The notes below the pieces were generated by a model. The model was not told the origin of the DNA. It saw only the letters and a program-made list of their open reading frames with translations, and searched no databases. A stretch of 64,000 nt of DNA, taken from contig NZ_CP108006.1 of NCBI RefSeq assembly GCF_036127095.1, positions 7,803,501 through 7,867,500 of the forward strand, in the 5' to 3' direction. Made by a program: the position numbers and the translations under genes. This document shows, piece by piece, positions 28,551 to 38,097 of this stretch. Source of the DNA: Streptomyces sp. NBC_00335. Lineage in GTDB: Bacteria; Actinomycetota; Actinomycetes; Streptomycetales; Streptomycetaceae. How positions within the stretch are numbered: position 1 is the first letter of the stretch; each line of letters opens with the position of its first letter.

Positions 28551-30020
28551 GAACGCCGCCACGTCGAGCGGCGTCCGCGCGGGCCGGCGCGGCGGGGTCA
28601 GCGCGATGGGACGGCGCAGCGAGCCGTGGCGGGCGATCTCCCGGACCGTCTCGCGCAGGGCCTCAAGGAATCCGTCCATGGTGCGGCGGGCGGCGGGAGT
28701 GTCCGAGTAGATCGAGTTCATGTGCAGCCCGTCCGCGTCCCGCTGGAACCAGGAGCAGGCCCCGTTGGCCTGGGCCGACCACACGTGGGAGGTGGGCCGC
28801 CAGTCCTCGTGGCGCTCGGCACCCGGGCACTTGCGCATGTCGATGTACGAGAAGAAGTTCACCGGGTACGGCCAGGAGCGGGCGGCGAACTCACGGGGAG
28901 CGAGCAACTCCCAGGCCCGCACGAACGGCACGTCGATATGGCCGATCATCTCGTTGAAGCCGGCCCGCACCGAGGACATGACCTGCTCGAAGTCCCGGCC
29001 CGGCGAGGCGTCGAACTCGATCGGCATGGTGTTGACGAACCAGCCCACCGAGTTGCCCCACCCGGCCCGGCCCCGCTCGCTCACCGGCATGAACCCCCGG
29101 TAGACCCCCGGCCCGCCCGCCTCGCGCAGACACACCGCGACGGCGGCCAGCACCCCCATGAACGGCTTGCCGTCCACCGCCAGGCAGGCCTTCTCGAAGA
29201 CCTCCGCCTCGGCGGCGTCCAGCAGCGGGGAGGCCTCGTTCACGATCGAGTACATCCGGCCCGGCTCCACACCCAGTTCGAGCGGGAAGCGCGGGAAGAA
29301 CTCACCGCCGCCGCTCGCCATGAACTCCTTCCAGTAGCCGAGCCGTTCGTCGTCCGCGTCGATGGAGAGATAGCGGGCGCGCTGCTCCTCGGCGAAGTCG
29401 AGATAGCTCGGCGCGGGCGCCGGGTCGGGCAACTCGCCCCGGCACAGGGCCTCGTAGCCGTGCTCGACCTCCTGGACCACGATCGGCATCGACATGCCGT
29501 CGCAGACGATGTGGTCGAAGGCCAGGTAGACGGTCGCCGAGTCCTCGCGCAGGACGGCGCCCATCGTGAACAGCGGCCAGGACAGCGTGTCGATGCTCCG
29601 CTTGAACCGCTCCACCAGGAAGCCGGTCACCTCTTCGGTGCGTTCGAAGTCGGCGACCTGGACGGTGTCCAGGGCCAGTTCGGCGGCGGGGATAGGAGCG
29701 CACGCCAACTCGCCTGCCAGGCGGCGGAATTCGCAGCGCAGCACCTCGTGGCGGCGTACGAACGCCAGCAGCGAGCCGGTCAGGGCCTCCTCGTCCAGCG
29801 GGCCCTCGACCTCGAAGGTGACGGCGATCCACGACGCGGTCGGGTCGTCGGCCGCGCGGCTCTCCTCGGCGACGGTGAAGTGCTTGTCCTGGTTGAAGGA
29901 GGCCCTCCTGTCCGCCGCGCCGTCCGGGCCGGGGGACTGCACCCCGGCCGTGGACCGCAACCGCCACTCGACGACCCGGCCGGGTGCCATGTGGTTCATC
30001 TCCAGAGGAAACTGCCGCAT
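28536..30020 (-). CDS. standalone condensation-domain acyltransferase-like protein
   Basis: A 494-residue protein of the condensation/PapA/CAT superfamily without adjacent NRPS modules. The N-terminal lobe has WIAVTFEVEGPLDEEAL and RRHEVLR; the active-site motif reads FDHIVCDG (H170-x3-D174-G), i.e. HHxxxDG with the first His replaced by Asp169 but the catalytic His kept. The latch region GNSVGWFVNTMPIEFD is typical of condensation domains. Such free-standing proteins can form amide or ester bonds between carrier-bound or free substrates, or make glycolipid-like esters. The ATG at 30020 follows GAAGGGATG. No carrier protein, adenylation domain or other biosynthetic gene is near, so its pathway is unknown. 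Confidence 0.85.
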   Translation of the reverse strand: MRQFPLEMNHMAPGRVVEWRLRSTAGVQSPGPDGAADRRASFNQDKHFTVAEESRAADDPTASWIAVTFEVEGPLDEEALTGSLLAFVRRHEVLRCEFRRLAGELACAPIPAAELALDTVQVADFERTEEVTGFLVERFKRSIDTLSWPLFTMGAVLREDSATVYLAFDHIVCDGMSMPIVVQEVEHGYEALCRGELPDPAPAPSYLDFAEEQRARYLSIDADDERLGYWKEFMASGGGEFFPRFPLELGVEPGRMYSIVNEASPLLDAAEAEVFEKACLAVDGKPFMGVLAAVAVCLREAGGPGVYRGFMPVSERGRAGWGNSVGWFVNTMPIEFDASPGRDFEQVMSSVRAGFNEMIGHIDVPFVRAWELLAPREFAARSWPYPVNFFSYIDMRKCPGAERHEDWRPTSHVWSAQANGACSWFQRDADGLHMNSIYSDTPAARRTMDGFLEALRETVREIARHGSLRRPIALTPPRRPARTPLDVAAFARRG

Positions 30021-30312
30021 TCCGTCATCCCTTCGACCCCCGAGTCAACCCCGAGCGCCTAACGACACCCGGGCCACGGAAGTGACGCGCGCCGGGAGGT
30101 TCACCGGCAGGCGCGCCGTGCGGACCGGGCGTACGTGCGGGCGAACGGCTGCGGCCCGGGGCCCCGCCGGGTTCACCGCAAGCGGTGCGGGAGCGCCCGC
30201 AGACCCTTCGGACGCGGGGCTTCCCGTGCGACGGGCAGCCCGGTCACCCACGGCTCGACCGACCTCACAAAACCCTTCTCTCGCCCGGCCCGCACTCTGG
30301 CAGACTCGGCCC

Positions 30313-30993
30313 ATGACCAGCGATCCCGTCGTCTGCGAGGTCCCCGACGGCCTCGGTCTCATAGAAGTCACCGGGTACGACGACGTCAGCGTGCTCCTCC
30401 TCGGGGGCCGGCCCGTCGTGCTGGAGGGCAGCGACTTCTGCGGCAGCGTCGGCTGGCTGGCCTCGCGCGCCACCGGCCCGGGCGCTCCCATCACCGCGGA
30501 GACCAAGGCGCTCACCGCATGGCTGGCCGCGCCGGAGCTCGCCGTCGACCCGCTCACCGGGAACTTCCTGCCGCCGGACCCGGAACGGCTGCGGCCCCTG
30601 CTGCGCCTCCTCGCCCCCGGCCGGTACACGATGACCGCCGCCGCGGCCCCGCAGCCGCTGCGCGTGGTCCACCCGCGCGCCGAGCAGGTCGAGAGATGGT
30701 ACGCGGACGAGGAGCTCACCCACGGGCCGAACGGGGCTCCGAAGAGACTGATCCGGGAGCGCTCCCCGGGGTGTCTCAGCCCGCGGCCGGTTCCTGCACG
30801 CCGCCGCCGTCCGCCGCCGCGGCGGCCGCGTCGTCCGGGCGCAGTTCGATGTGGTCCGAGGCCAGGTCCACCGCCACCCGGTGTTCCATGCCCAGGGCCT
30901 CCAGGAACTTGTGCGGGAGCTGTACGCGTCCCGTGCGGTCGAGCATCACGTACTCGCGCTCGCTCACCGACTCGGCGCCGTGCTCGTCGGTGA
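30313..30993 (+). CDS. hypothetical protein with an overlapping, probably extended 3' end
   Basis: The frame opens MTSDPVVCEVPDGLGLIEV and keeps good coding character for about 145 residues (YDDVSVLLLGGRPVVLEG, FLPPDPERLRPLLRLLAPG). I do not recognise a domain. From about base 30776 the frame becomes Arg/Pro-rich low complexity (RRRRPPPRRPRRP) and lies opposite the 3' end of the ABC ATPase gene for about 218 bp, which suggests a lost stop codon or frameshift with the original gene ending near 30770. The upstream 292-bp gap, shared with the condensation-domain gene, holds no other gene. Confidence 0.5.
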   Translation: MTSDPVVCEVPDGLGLIEVTGYDDVSVLLLGGRPVVLEGSDFCGSVGWLASRATGPGAPITAETKALTAWLAAPELAVDPLTGNFLPPDPERLRPLLRLLAPGRYTMTAAAAPQPLRVVHPRAEQVERWYADEELTHGPNGAPKRLIRERSPGCLSPRPVPARRRRPPPRRPRRPGAVRCGPRPGPPPPGVPCPGPPGTCAGAVRVPCGRASRTRARSPTRRRARR

Positions 30994-31774
30994 CCGTACG
31001 GCGCAGCACCTCGCTGCTGGTGCGGCCGTCGCGCATCGCCACCGTGCGCCGGACCTCGCCCGCGACGAGCGGGTCGTGGGTCACGATGACCACGGTCGCG
31101 CCCAGTTCGCGGTTGACGGTGCGGAAGGCCTCGAAGATCGCCCCGCCCGTCTCGGAGTCCAGCTCGCCGGTCGGCTCGTCGGCGAGCAGCACCGCCGGAT
31201 CGTTGGCCATCGCCACCGCGATGGCCACGCGCTGCTGCTGGCCGCCGGAGAGCTCGGCGGGGCGGTGGTTCGCCAGCTCGCCGATCTCCAGCGCTTCGAG
31301 GAGCTCGCCGGTCCGGACCGCGTGGCGCTTGGCGGCCGCGCGCCGGCTGCCCTTCAACTGCATCGGCAGGGCGATGTTCTGCGCCGTCGTCAGGAAGGGC
31401 AGCAGGTTGCGGGCCGTCTGCTGCCAGACGAAGCCGACCGCCTCGCGCCGGTAGCGCAGCCGGTCGCGCGCCGACATCTCCAGCAGGTCGTAGCCGCCGA
31501 CGCTGGCGGTGCCGGCCGTGGGCACGTCCAGTCCCGCGAGGATGTTCAGGAGCGTGGACTTCCCGCTGCCGGACGCTCCGACCAGGGCCATCAGATCGCC
31601 CTGCGCCACGGTCAGTTCCAGTCCCTGCAGGGCCTGCACCTCGACCCCGTCCGTGCTGAAGATCCGCACCAGGCGGTCGCAGGCGATGGCCGTGTCCGCG
31701 CCGTGGCGGCGGGGCTCGGCGGCGGCCAGGGCCTGCCGCTGCAGCTCCTCGTAGGTGGGCTGATCGCTGTTCAC
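30776..31774 (-). CDS. ABC transporter ATPase with C-terminal AbrB-like segment
   Basis: A 332-residue ATPase of the LolD/MacB type that energises FtsX-like permeases. Walker A GASGSGKST, Q-loop FVWQQTARN, signature [12 protein letters not shown], Walker B VLLADEPTGELD and H-loop VTHDP are intact within residues 30-245. The extra C-terminal tail of about 60 residues contains YVMLDRTGRVQLPHKFLEAL followed by GMEHRVAVDL and HIELRP, very like the SpoVT/AbrB swapped-hairpin domain. The GTG start at 31774 overlaps the permease stop by four bases. It is the last gene of a three-gene operon with two permeases. The substrate is unknown. Confidence 0.88.
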   Translation of the reverse strand: MNSDQPTYEELQRQALAAAEPRRHGADTAIACDRLVRIFSTDGVEVQALQGLELTVAQGDLMALVGASGSGKSTLLNILAGLDVPTAGTASVGGYDLLEMSARDRLRYRREAVGFVWQQTARNLLPFLTTAQNIALPMQLKGSRRAAAKRHAVRTGELLEALEIGELANHRPAELSGGQQQRVAIAVAMANDPAVLLADEPTGELDSETGGAIFEAFRTVNRELGATVVIVTHDPLVAGEVRRTVAMRDGRTSSEVLRRTVTDEHGAESVSEREYVMLDRTGRVQLPHKFLEALGMEHRVAVDLASDHIELRPDDAAAAAADGGGVQEPAAG

Positions 31775-34575
31775 CGCTGGTCTCCCGCTCTCAACTCGGT
31801 CGTGATCTGTCGCCTGCCGGAGATCGCCGCCTCCGCGAGCACGGCCCCCGCGACGAGGGCGGCCAGGCCCAGTGCCTGGGTCAGTACGGGCGTGATGAGG
31901 ACCTGCAGACCGGCCGGCACCCGGGTGCCGACCAGCGTGGACAGATCCACGGCCGGGCCCAGCAGCGCGACGGCGCCCGCCGCGAGCAGTGCGCCGCCCA
32001 GCGCGGCGGCCAGGGCCAGGGGCACCGACTCCACCAGGATCAGCAGGACCCCCTGCCGGGGCCGCAGCCCCATGGTGCGCAGCCGCGCGAGCAGCGCGGC
32101 GCGGTCGGGGGCGGCCCGGACCAGGGTCAGCAGGACCGCCAGCAGCGCGAAGCCCGCGGCTGCGACCAGCGAGGCCCAGAACAGCCGCTCGGCGGAGCGC
32201 TGGAGCGGGTCGGAGCCCAGTTCGGCGGCCGTGGCGGAACTGGTGCGGACGCGGTAGCGCTCCGCGGCGGCCGCCGGGTCCGCGGTGCGGACCACCCGCT
32301 CCAGCCGGTGCTGGTCGACCGCGCCGAGCGCGAGCCAGGTGTTGGGCAGCCCCATCTGCGGTATCGCCGCCAGTACTTGGGCGGCGGGCAGCACCACGGT
32401 GGTGGACTTCGCGCCGGGCCGGGCGGGGGTGCCGTCGACCACTCCGACGGTCGTGAGCTTCAGCTCCCCGCCGTTTTCCAGCCGCAGCCGGTAGTCGGAG
32501 GTGTCGTCGTCGGCGAGGTCCCGGCTGATCAGCGCGGGCACCGTCGCGCCCGAGGTGCCGGCGGCGCCCTTCGCCAGGAGCGCGGGATCGAACCCGCCGC
32601 TGCCGGCCGCCGCGGACAGCTTCGCGTACTCCACCGGGTCCGCGACGACCACGGAGATCTGCGAGCTGCCGTTCTTGGTGCCGTAGAGGAACACGTTGTC
32701 GTCGCTCCACACCTTCACCGAGGACCGTACGCCGGGCAGCGCGGCGGCCGCCGCCGTCAGGGACTCCGGGAGCGTGCCCCCCAGCGCCGAGACCTGTGCG
32801 TCGCCGCCGACGGCCGTACGGGCCGCCTCGAAGCGCGCCTCGGCCATCGCGGTCAGCACCGTGGCACCGAAGCCGCCGGTGGTGACCGCCAGCAGCAGCG
32901 CGATCAGCGGCAGTACGGACGGACGGGTCCGGCCTCCGGTGCCCCGGGCGGCGCGCGCCAGCCCGAGGAAACCGATCAGCCCCGGGCCCCGCCCGGACGC
33001 CCGGGCCAGCGCCCCGACCAGGGCGGGCTGGACCCGGGCCAGCAGCAGGCCGCCGCAGAGGGCGAGCAGCAGCGGGGCGGTGACCAGCAGCGGATCCACA
33101 CCGGCGCCGGCCGGGGCGACCCCGCGGGAACGGACCTCGAACACGGCGGCCGCGGTCGCAGCCAGGGCCAGCAGCTCGGCGACCAGCCGCCGCCGGGGGC
33201 CCGGCCGGCGCTTCGGCGACAGCAGCACGAAGGCCCGTACGGGAACGGCCAGCAGCGCCAGGAGCGTTGCGGCCGAAGCGGCCAGCAGGGTGCCCGCCGA
33301 GCGGGGCGTCGGCAGCAGGATCACGGCGAGCGCCGTCGCGAGCGCGGCGGCGGGCAGCACGGTGACGGCGCTCTCCGCGAGCAGCCGGCGCACGATGCCC
33401 GCGCGGGAACCGCCGCGGGCCAGCAGGAGCCGCAGTTCGGCCTCCCGCCGGTCACCGGTCAGTCCGGCGGCCAGGCAGAACACCACGAACGCCACTCCGG
33501 CCACCCCGGCCGGGCCCATCGCGGCGAGCGGCGCGGCGGCCTGGCGCCGGGCCTCGGCCTGGGTGAACAGCTCCGGGAGGCGGGAGTTGATGCGCAGATC
33601 GCTCCGGTGGGTCTCCCGGCTCAGGCGGGCCGCGGTGGGGCCGGTCACGTAGGAGGCGACGGCCTTGGCGGTGGCGGGGAGCCGGTCGGCCCGCAGGGTC
33701 GCGGTGTCCACCGGGATCCGCCAGAAGTCCTGGGTGTGCCCCTCGCTCCATAGGACGAGCCGGTCGAGCACCTCCGGGCCGACGAGGGCCCCGGTGAGCC
33801 AGAACGACTGCGGCGGACGGCTCGGGGTCTGGGTGAGGCAGGCGCGGGTGAGGCAGGCGAGGTCGTCGATCCAGTAGTCCTCGGCTTCGTCGTTCGCGGC
33901 GTACAGGCCGACGACCTCCGCCTTCATCGTGGTCAGGGCCTGGCCGGTGGTGGTCTCCAGCACCATGCCGAGCCGGACGCCGAGCGTCTTCGCCGCGCTC
34001 TGCGACAGCGCGACGGGCACGGGACTCCCGGGCGCGCCGCCGGCGGCGCCCGGCCAGCGCCCTTCCACCAGCCGTACGTGCTCGGAGGCCTCGCGCAGGT
34101 GGTACAGGGCCAGTTGGGGCGGGATCCCGTCGGGGGCGGCCAGGCGGGGGGTCGCCAGGGAACGGCCACCCGCGACGACCCCGTGGACGGGACCGGCGGC
34201 GGCGACCCCGATGCTCGGGGCGGTACGGGAGACCAGGGTGGCCAGTACCTCGTCCAGGTCCTGCGGGCTCTGCTCCCCGTAGCGGGGTCGCGCGCTGACG
34301 TAGAGGCTGGTCTGACTCGGCCCGCGCGACTCCAGGAAGGAGCGCAGCGCCTGGTCGGTGCCCCGGTCCATGGCCCGCGGCAGGGCCGCGGAGAGCAGGA
34401 CGGCGACGAAGGCCAGGGCCGCACCGAGCAGGGCGCTCAGCGGGGTGGCGCGCAGCCGGGTCCGCACCCAGGGCGCGGGCGGGGGCACGGCGTGCGGGGC
34501 GGACCCCTGCGGTGCCCGCGCGCCGGTCCCGTCCGGGGCGCGCCGGTCGGCGTTGGTCGCGGCCGGCCCGGTCAT
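31771..34575 (-). CDS. FtsX-like ABC permease
   Basis: A 934-residue membrane protein with the large-permease layout: an N-terminal helix (residues ~45-70, LSALLGAALAFVAVLLSAALP), a large extracytoplasmic domain, central helix clusters and a C-terminal FtsX domain (SLVAAAGFALLAVLLTLVRAA, VLLILVESVPLALAAALGG). Typical for MacB/FtsX-type transporters that move peptides or lipoproteins or act in mechanotransmission rather than import. It overlaps the neighbouring permease and ATPase genes by four bases on each side, so subunits are made in step. No substrate is evident. Confidence 0.85.
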   Translation of the reverse strand: MTGPAATNADRRAPDGTGARAPQGSAPHAVPPPAPWVRTRLRATPLSALLGAALAFVAVLLSAALPRAMDRGTDQALRSFLESRGPSQTSLYVSARPRYGEQSPQDLDEVLATLVSRTAPSIGVAAAGPVHGVVAGGRSLATPRLAAPDGIPPQLALYHLREASEHVRLVEGRWPGAAGGAPGSPVPVALSQSAAKTLGVRLGMVLETTTGQALTTMKAEVVGLYAANDEAEDYWIDDLACLTRACLTQTPSRPPQSFWLTGALVGPEVLDRLVLWSEGHTQDFWRIPVDTATLRADRLPATAKAVASYVTGPTAARLSRETHRSDLRINSRLPELFTQAEARRQAAAPLAAMGPAGVAGVAFVVFCLAAGLTGDRREAELRLLLARGGSRAGIVRRLLAESAVTVLPAAALATALAVILLPTPRSAGTLLAASAATLLALLAVPVRAFVLLSPKRRPGPRRRLVAELLALAATAAAVFEVRSRGVAPAGAGVDPLLVTAPLLLALCGGLLLARVQPALVGALARASGRGPGLIGFLGLARAARGTGGRTRPSVLPLIALLLAVTTGGFGATVLTAMAEARFEAARTAVGGDAQVSALGGTLPESLTAAAAALPGVRSSVKVWSDDNVFLYGTKNGSSQISVVVADPVEYAKLSAAAGSGGFDPALLAKGAAGTSGATVPALISRDLADDDTSDYRLRLENGGELKLTTVGVVDGTPARPGAKSTTVVLPAAQVLAAIPQMGLPNTWLALGAVDQHRLERVVRTADPAAAAERYRVRTSSATAAELGSDPLQRSAERLFWASLVAAAGFALLAVLLTLVRAAPDRAALLARLRTMGLRPRQGVLLILVESVPLALAAALGGALLAAGAVALLGPAVDLSTLVGTRVPAGLQVLITPVLTQALGLAALVAGAVLAEAAISGRRQITTELRAGDQR

Positions 34576-37500
34576 ATGTCCTCCACGTGCCGCAGCCGGT
34601 CGGCCGGCTTCGAGCGGTTCTGATTGCGCCGGCCGCCGAAGACCGCCGACAGCAGCGGTACGGCGGCGATCGCGGCGGCGAGCAGCAGGGTCCGCGCCGC
34701 GGGCAGGTCCACGAGGACCTCGGGCACCGGGCGGCCGGCGGCCGGGGTGAGCACGGTCAGCGGTACGACGAGGTGGACGATGACCACGCCCAGCCCCAGC
34801 CCGACCGCGGTGCCGAGCCCCACCAGCACGCAGCTCTCGGCGGTGGCCGACCGGGCCAGGTCCCGGCGCCGGGCGCCCAGCGCCATCAGCACCGAGAACT
34901 CCCGGGCCCGCTCACGGGCGGCGGCCGCGGCGGAGGCGGCGAATCCGATCGCCGCGAGCACCGCGCAGGCCACCGCGAGTGCGGCCAGCGCCCCCTGCGG
35001 GCCCGCGCTGAGCGGATCGTCCAGCAGGGTCGCGGCCACCTCCTCGCGCAGGTGCACCTGCTGGGAGCCGGCGCCCGCGCGCAGTTCCGCGGCGGCGCGG
35101 GCCGGTGCGGGGTCGTCGGCGGAGGCGGCCGGCAGCCACCACTCACCGGGCGTCGGAAGCTCCCGGCCGGCCGCCGCGAGCAGCCTGCCGGCGGTGGCCA
35201 GGTCGACGGCGATCGCGGTGTCGCCGGCCACGGGCAGCGAGTCGATCGCGGCGGTGACCCGTACCGGGAGGGTGACCTCGTCCAGCTTGACCGGCACCAG
35301 ATCGCCTACGGCCCCGCCGATCGCGGACAGGTAGGCCCGGGTGGCGATCCCCGGAATCTCGGCGGCCGGCGCGGGCCCCGGGGTCAGGCCGGCCTGGACG
35401 CCGCCGCGTTCGCCGGAACCGTCCCGGTAGCGCAGCTTGAGCAGGGTCGGGGCGCCCGGCGCGGGCTCGGAGCCGGTGGGCAGTTCGGCGGCCGGGGAGC
35501 CGTCGGCGAGCTTGGGGGCAGACAGTTTCCAGTCGGGTGCGGGCCCGGCCACCGGCGCGGCCGCGCCGTCCCGGGTCTGCGCGACCGCGAGGCCGCGTAC
35601 GGTCAGCTCGTCGAAGACCTTGACCGCGGTACCGGCCTCGGCGGGGCCCGGATCGGCGTTCGGGTCGGTACCGGGGAGCGGTCCCTCCCGGTCGTACGAG
35701 AACACGAGCCCGGCCAGCCTGAGCGGGGTGGCGGCCGACCCGATGGGGGCTCCGAGCATCGTGCCGATGTGCACCGACACGGTGGTGTCACCGCTCTCCG
35801 GGAGCTGCACCATCGCGGCCCGGTAGGTGATGCCGAACCGGTCGCGCAGCAGCAGCCCGAGCCCGGGTCGGCCGCCCGCGCCGCTGGAGCGCACGGAGAC
35901 CGAGAGGTCGATGCGCTGCGGATCGCCGGGGAGGGGGACGCCGGTGGCGATCGGGGAAGCGGCGGCGCCGGGGGAGGCGGCGGGGACCAGCGGGGTGAAC
36001 AGCTCCCGCATGCCGCGCCCGTCGCGCAGGTCGGCCCGCAGGGCGAGCCGGTCGGCGGCGGCCGCCGCGTCCAGCGCCATCAGCTGGCCGGTGCGCCCGC
36101 CAGGCAGGGCCTGCTGGGTACGGAGTACCGGCAGGACGCGCTCGCCGCCCGGCAGCGCCGCGTACCGGCCGCCCCGGCCCAGCGGGGGCAGGCCGCTGTC
36201 GGATATCAGCAGGCCCCCGGCGGTGGTGAAATCGGCCTGGTCGCGCTGGGACTCGGACCACGCGGTGTGCTGGCCCAGGGCCAGGACCCCGCTGGAGACG
36301 GCGAGTACGAGCAGCAGCACCGGCCCCGTGGCCCGTCCGGGCCGGCGGGCCAGCTGCCAGCCGACGAGCGCCGGACCAAGACCCCGGCCCCGGGCGGCGA
36401 TCCGCGCGCCGAGCCGCGCCGCGAAGGGCAGCAGCCGCAGCACCAGCAGGGTGCCCGCGCACAGCGCCAGCGTCGGGGCGGCGACCAGGACCGGGTCCAC
36501 GCCGAACAGCCCGCCGGAGTGCGCGGCCGGGCCCGCACCGCCGGCGCCGTAGCGGGAGAGCTGCTGGTAGGCGAGCGCGGCCAGGGCCACCAGCGCCAGG
36601 TCCGCGCCGGAGCGGGCGGCGCCGGCGACGAGTGCCTGTCGGCGGCCGGTCCGGTGCAGGGCGGCCGCGGCGGCGCCCCGCAGGACGACCGGGAGGGTGG
36701 TGAGCACGACGCACCCGAGGGCGCAGGCCGCGGCGACGGGCCACAGGAGCCAGCTCCGGGTGACCGTGAAGGGGACGTGCGCCAGCGAGCCGTAGCCGCC
36801 GAGCAGGCGCAGCAGCGGCGGGGTCAGCAGGGGCGCGAGGAGGGCGGCGGGCAGCGCCAGCAGCAGCGACTGCGCCGCGGTGAGGACACCGAGCCGGCCG
36901 CGGGAGGCGCCGCGCGCGGCGAGCAGGGCGCGCTCGCCCTCCTGCCGCTCCGTCAGCAGGTGCGAGACGAGCAGCAGCGCCGCACCGGCGAGCACGGCCA
37001 GCTGCAGCGCGCCGACCAACAGGGTGGAGCGGGCGACGGTCAGGCCCGAGCCCAACTCACCGAGCAGCGCCGGCAGCTCGGTGGAGTGCCGGAGCCCGGA
37101 ATCCCGCTGGAGCGCTTCCAGGGCCTTCGCGGACCGGCCGCGGACCGCTTCGGCCGTCGCGGCGTCCACGGAGGAGAAGTCCGCGGTGAGGAGCACGGCG
37201 CGGTTGTCCTGGGCCAGCCCGCCCGCGGTGAAGGCGGAATCGTCCACCAGCAGCGGCCCGTAGGTGGCGAATCCGGCGACCTGGAGGCCGCGCGCACCGA
37301 GCGGGTCGAGCCGCCAGTACGGGGAGTCCGGTTCGGCCGCCCGGTAGACGCCGGTCACCAGCACGGTCAGCGGGGAGCCGCCGTACCGGTCGTCGAGCCG
37401 CACCTGTGCGGGGAGCGCTCCCTCGGCCAGCCCGAGCCGGTCCAGCGCCGTCTTCGGCACGGCCACGGGAACCGGGGCGCTCCGGTCGGAGACCGGCCCC

Positions 37501-37913
37501 GCGACGGGCTGGGGCCAGGTGCCCGCGAGGAGTCGTACGCGCTCCTTGGCGAAGGTCGCCAACAGCGTCAGGTCGGCGTCCTTGCCGGGGGTGTGCGGGC
37601 CGGGCAGCCCGTACGACCGGCTGCGCGCCACGCTCTCGGTGCCGGTGGGGAGGGGACCGAACAGCTCGCGCGCGAAGCCCCGTACGGCCTCGTCGTCCTT
37701 GGCGCGGTCGGCCGTCGGGTGGGAACCGGTGACCAGGACGGTGCCGCGCGTGAGACCGGGCCCCTGGAGGGCCTGGCGCAGGCCGGCGTCGCCGACTCCA
37801 CGGGTGAAGGCGAAGAGCGCGGTGAGCACAGTCGTGGTGATCAAAACGGTGAGCAGTACGGCGGCTGCGAGCGGCAATCGCCCGCGCAGCCGGCGCACGA
37901 CGAAGCCGAGCAT
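34572..37913 (-). CDS. large FtsX-like ABC permease
   Basis: A 1113-residue membrane protein. It starts MLGFVVRRLRGRLPLAAAVL with an immediate transmembrane helix, then a long extracytoplasmic domain (~250 residues), a central multi-helix block (LLVGALQLAVLAGAALLLV, LLLALPAALLAPLLTPPLL) and a final FtsX domain (ALAALAVACAVLAAIGFAAS, VGLGLGVVIVHLVVPL). The ATG at 37913 is preceded by GAGGAA. It is the first gene of the operon; the next permease overlaps its stop by four bases. Two unequal permeases plus one ATPase suggest a heterodimeric transporter. It is divergent from the ATPase gene at 38098, which could be a second ATPase for the same pair. Confidence 0.85.
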   Translation of the reverse strand: MLGFVVRRLRGRLPLAAAVLLTVLITTTVLTALFAFTRGVGDAGLRQALQGPGLTRGTVLVTGSHPTADRAKDDEAVRGFARELFGPLPTGTESVARSRSYGLPGPHTPGKDADLTLLATFAKERVRLLAGTWPQPVAGPVSDRSAPVPVAVPKTALDRLGLAEGALPAQVRLDDRYGGSPLTVLVTGVYRAAEPDSPYWRLDPLGARGLQVAGFATYGPLLVDDSAFTAGGLAQDNRAVLLTADFSSVDAATAEAVRGRSAKALEALQRDSGLRHSTELPALLGELGSGLTVARSTLLVGALQLAVLAGAALLLVSHLLTERQEGERALLAARGASRGRLGVLTAAQSLLLALPAALLAPLLTPPLLRLLGGYGSLAHVPFTVTRSWLLWPVAAACALGCVVLTTLPVVLRGAAAAALHRTGRRQALVAGAARSGADLALVALAALAYQQLSRYGAGGAGPAAHSGGLFGVDPVLVAAPTLALCAGTLLVLRLLPFAARLGARIAARGRGLGPALVGWQLARRPGRATGPVLLLVLAVSSGVLALGQHTAWSESQRDQADFTTAGGLLISDSGLPPLGRGGRYAALPGGERVLPVLRTQQALPGGRTGQLMALDAAAAADRLALRADLRDGRGMRELFTPLVPAASPGAAASPIATGVPLPGDPQRIDLSVSVRSSGAGGRPGLGLLLRDRFGITYRAAMVQLPESGDTTVSVHIGTMLGAPIGSAATPLRLAGLVFSYDREGPLPGTDPNADPGPAEAGTAVKVFDELTVRGLAVAQTRDGAAAPVAGPAPDWKLSAPKLADGSPAAELPTGSEPAPGAPTLLKLRYRDGSGERGGVQAGLTPGPAPAAEIPGIATRAYLSAIGGAVGDLVPVKLDEVTLPVRVTAAIDSLPVAGDTAIAVDLATAGRLLAAAGRELPTPGEWWLPAASADDPAPARAAAELRAGAGSQQVHLREEVAATLLDDPLSAGPQGALAALAVACAVLAAIGFAASAAAAARERAREFSVLMALGARRRDLARSATAESCVLVGLGTAVGLGLGVVIVHLVVPLTVLTPAAGRPVPEVLVDLPAARTLLLAAAIAAVPLLSAVFGGRRNQNRSKPADRLRHVEDI

Positions 37914-38097
37914 GTGCCTGTTCCTCCCCCGCACCGGACTGGTGTCCCCGGATACCGGACGATGCTGCCAGATTCGAACAAGCAGTGGAAGGGGCTTGCG
38001 TGAATAGTGCAACGGATGAACAAATCGTGGGGGCGGGACCGCAAGAAGGCTGTTCTCGGCCTTCATCCGCTCATCCGCTTGGAGGGGGAACCGCAGC

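Noticed and set aside
34512..38003. Long plus-strand frame antisense to the FtsX permeases
   Set aside because: Gly/Arg/Gln-rich shadow of the permease gene; no hydrophobic segments or domains.
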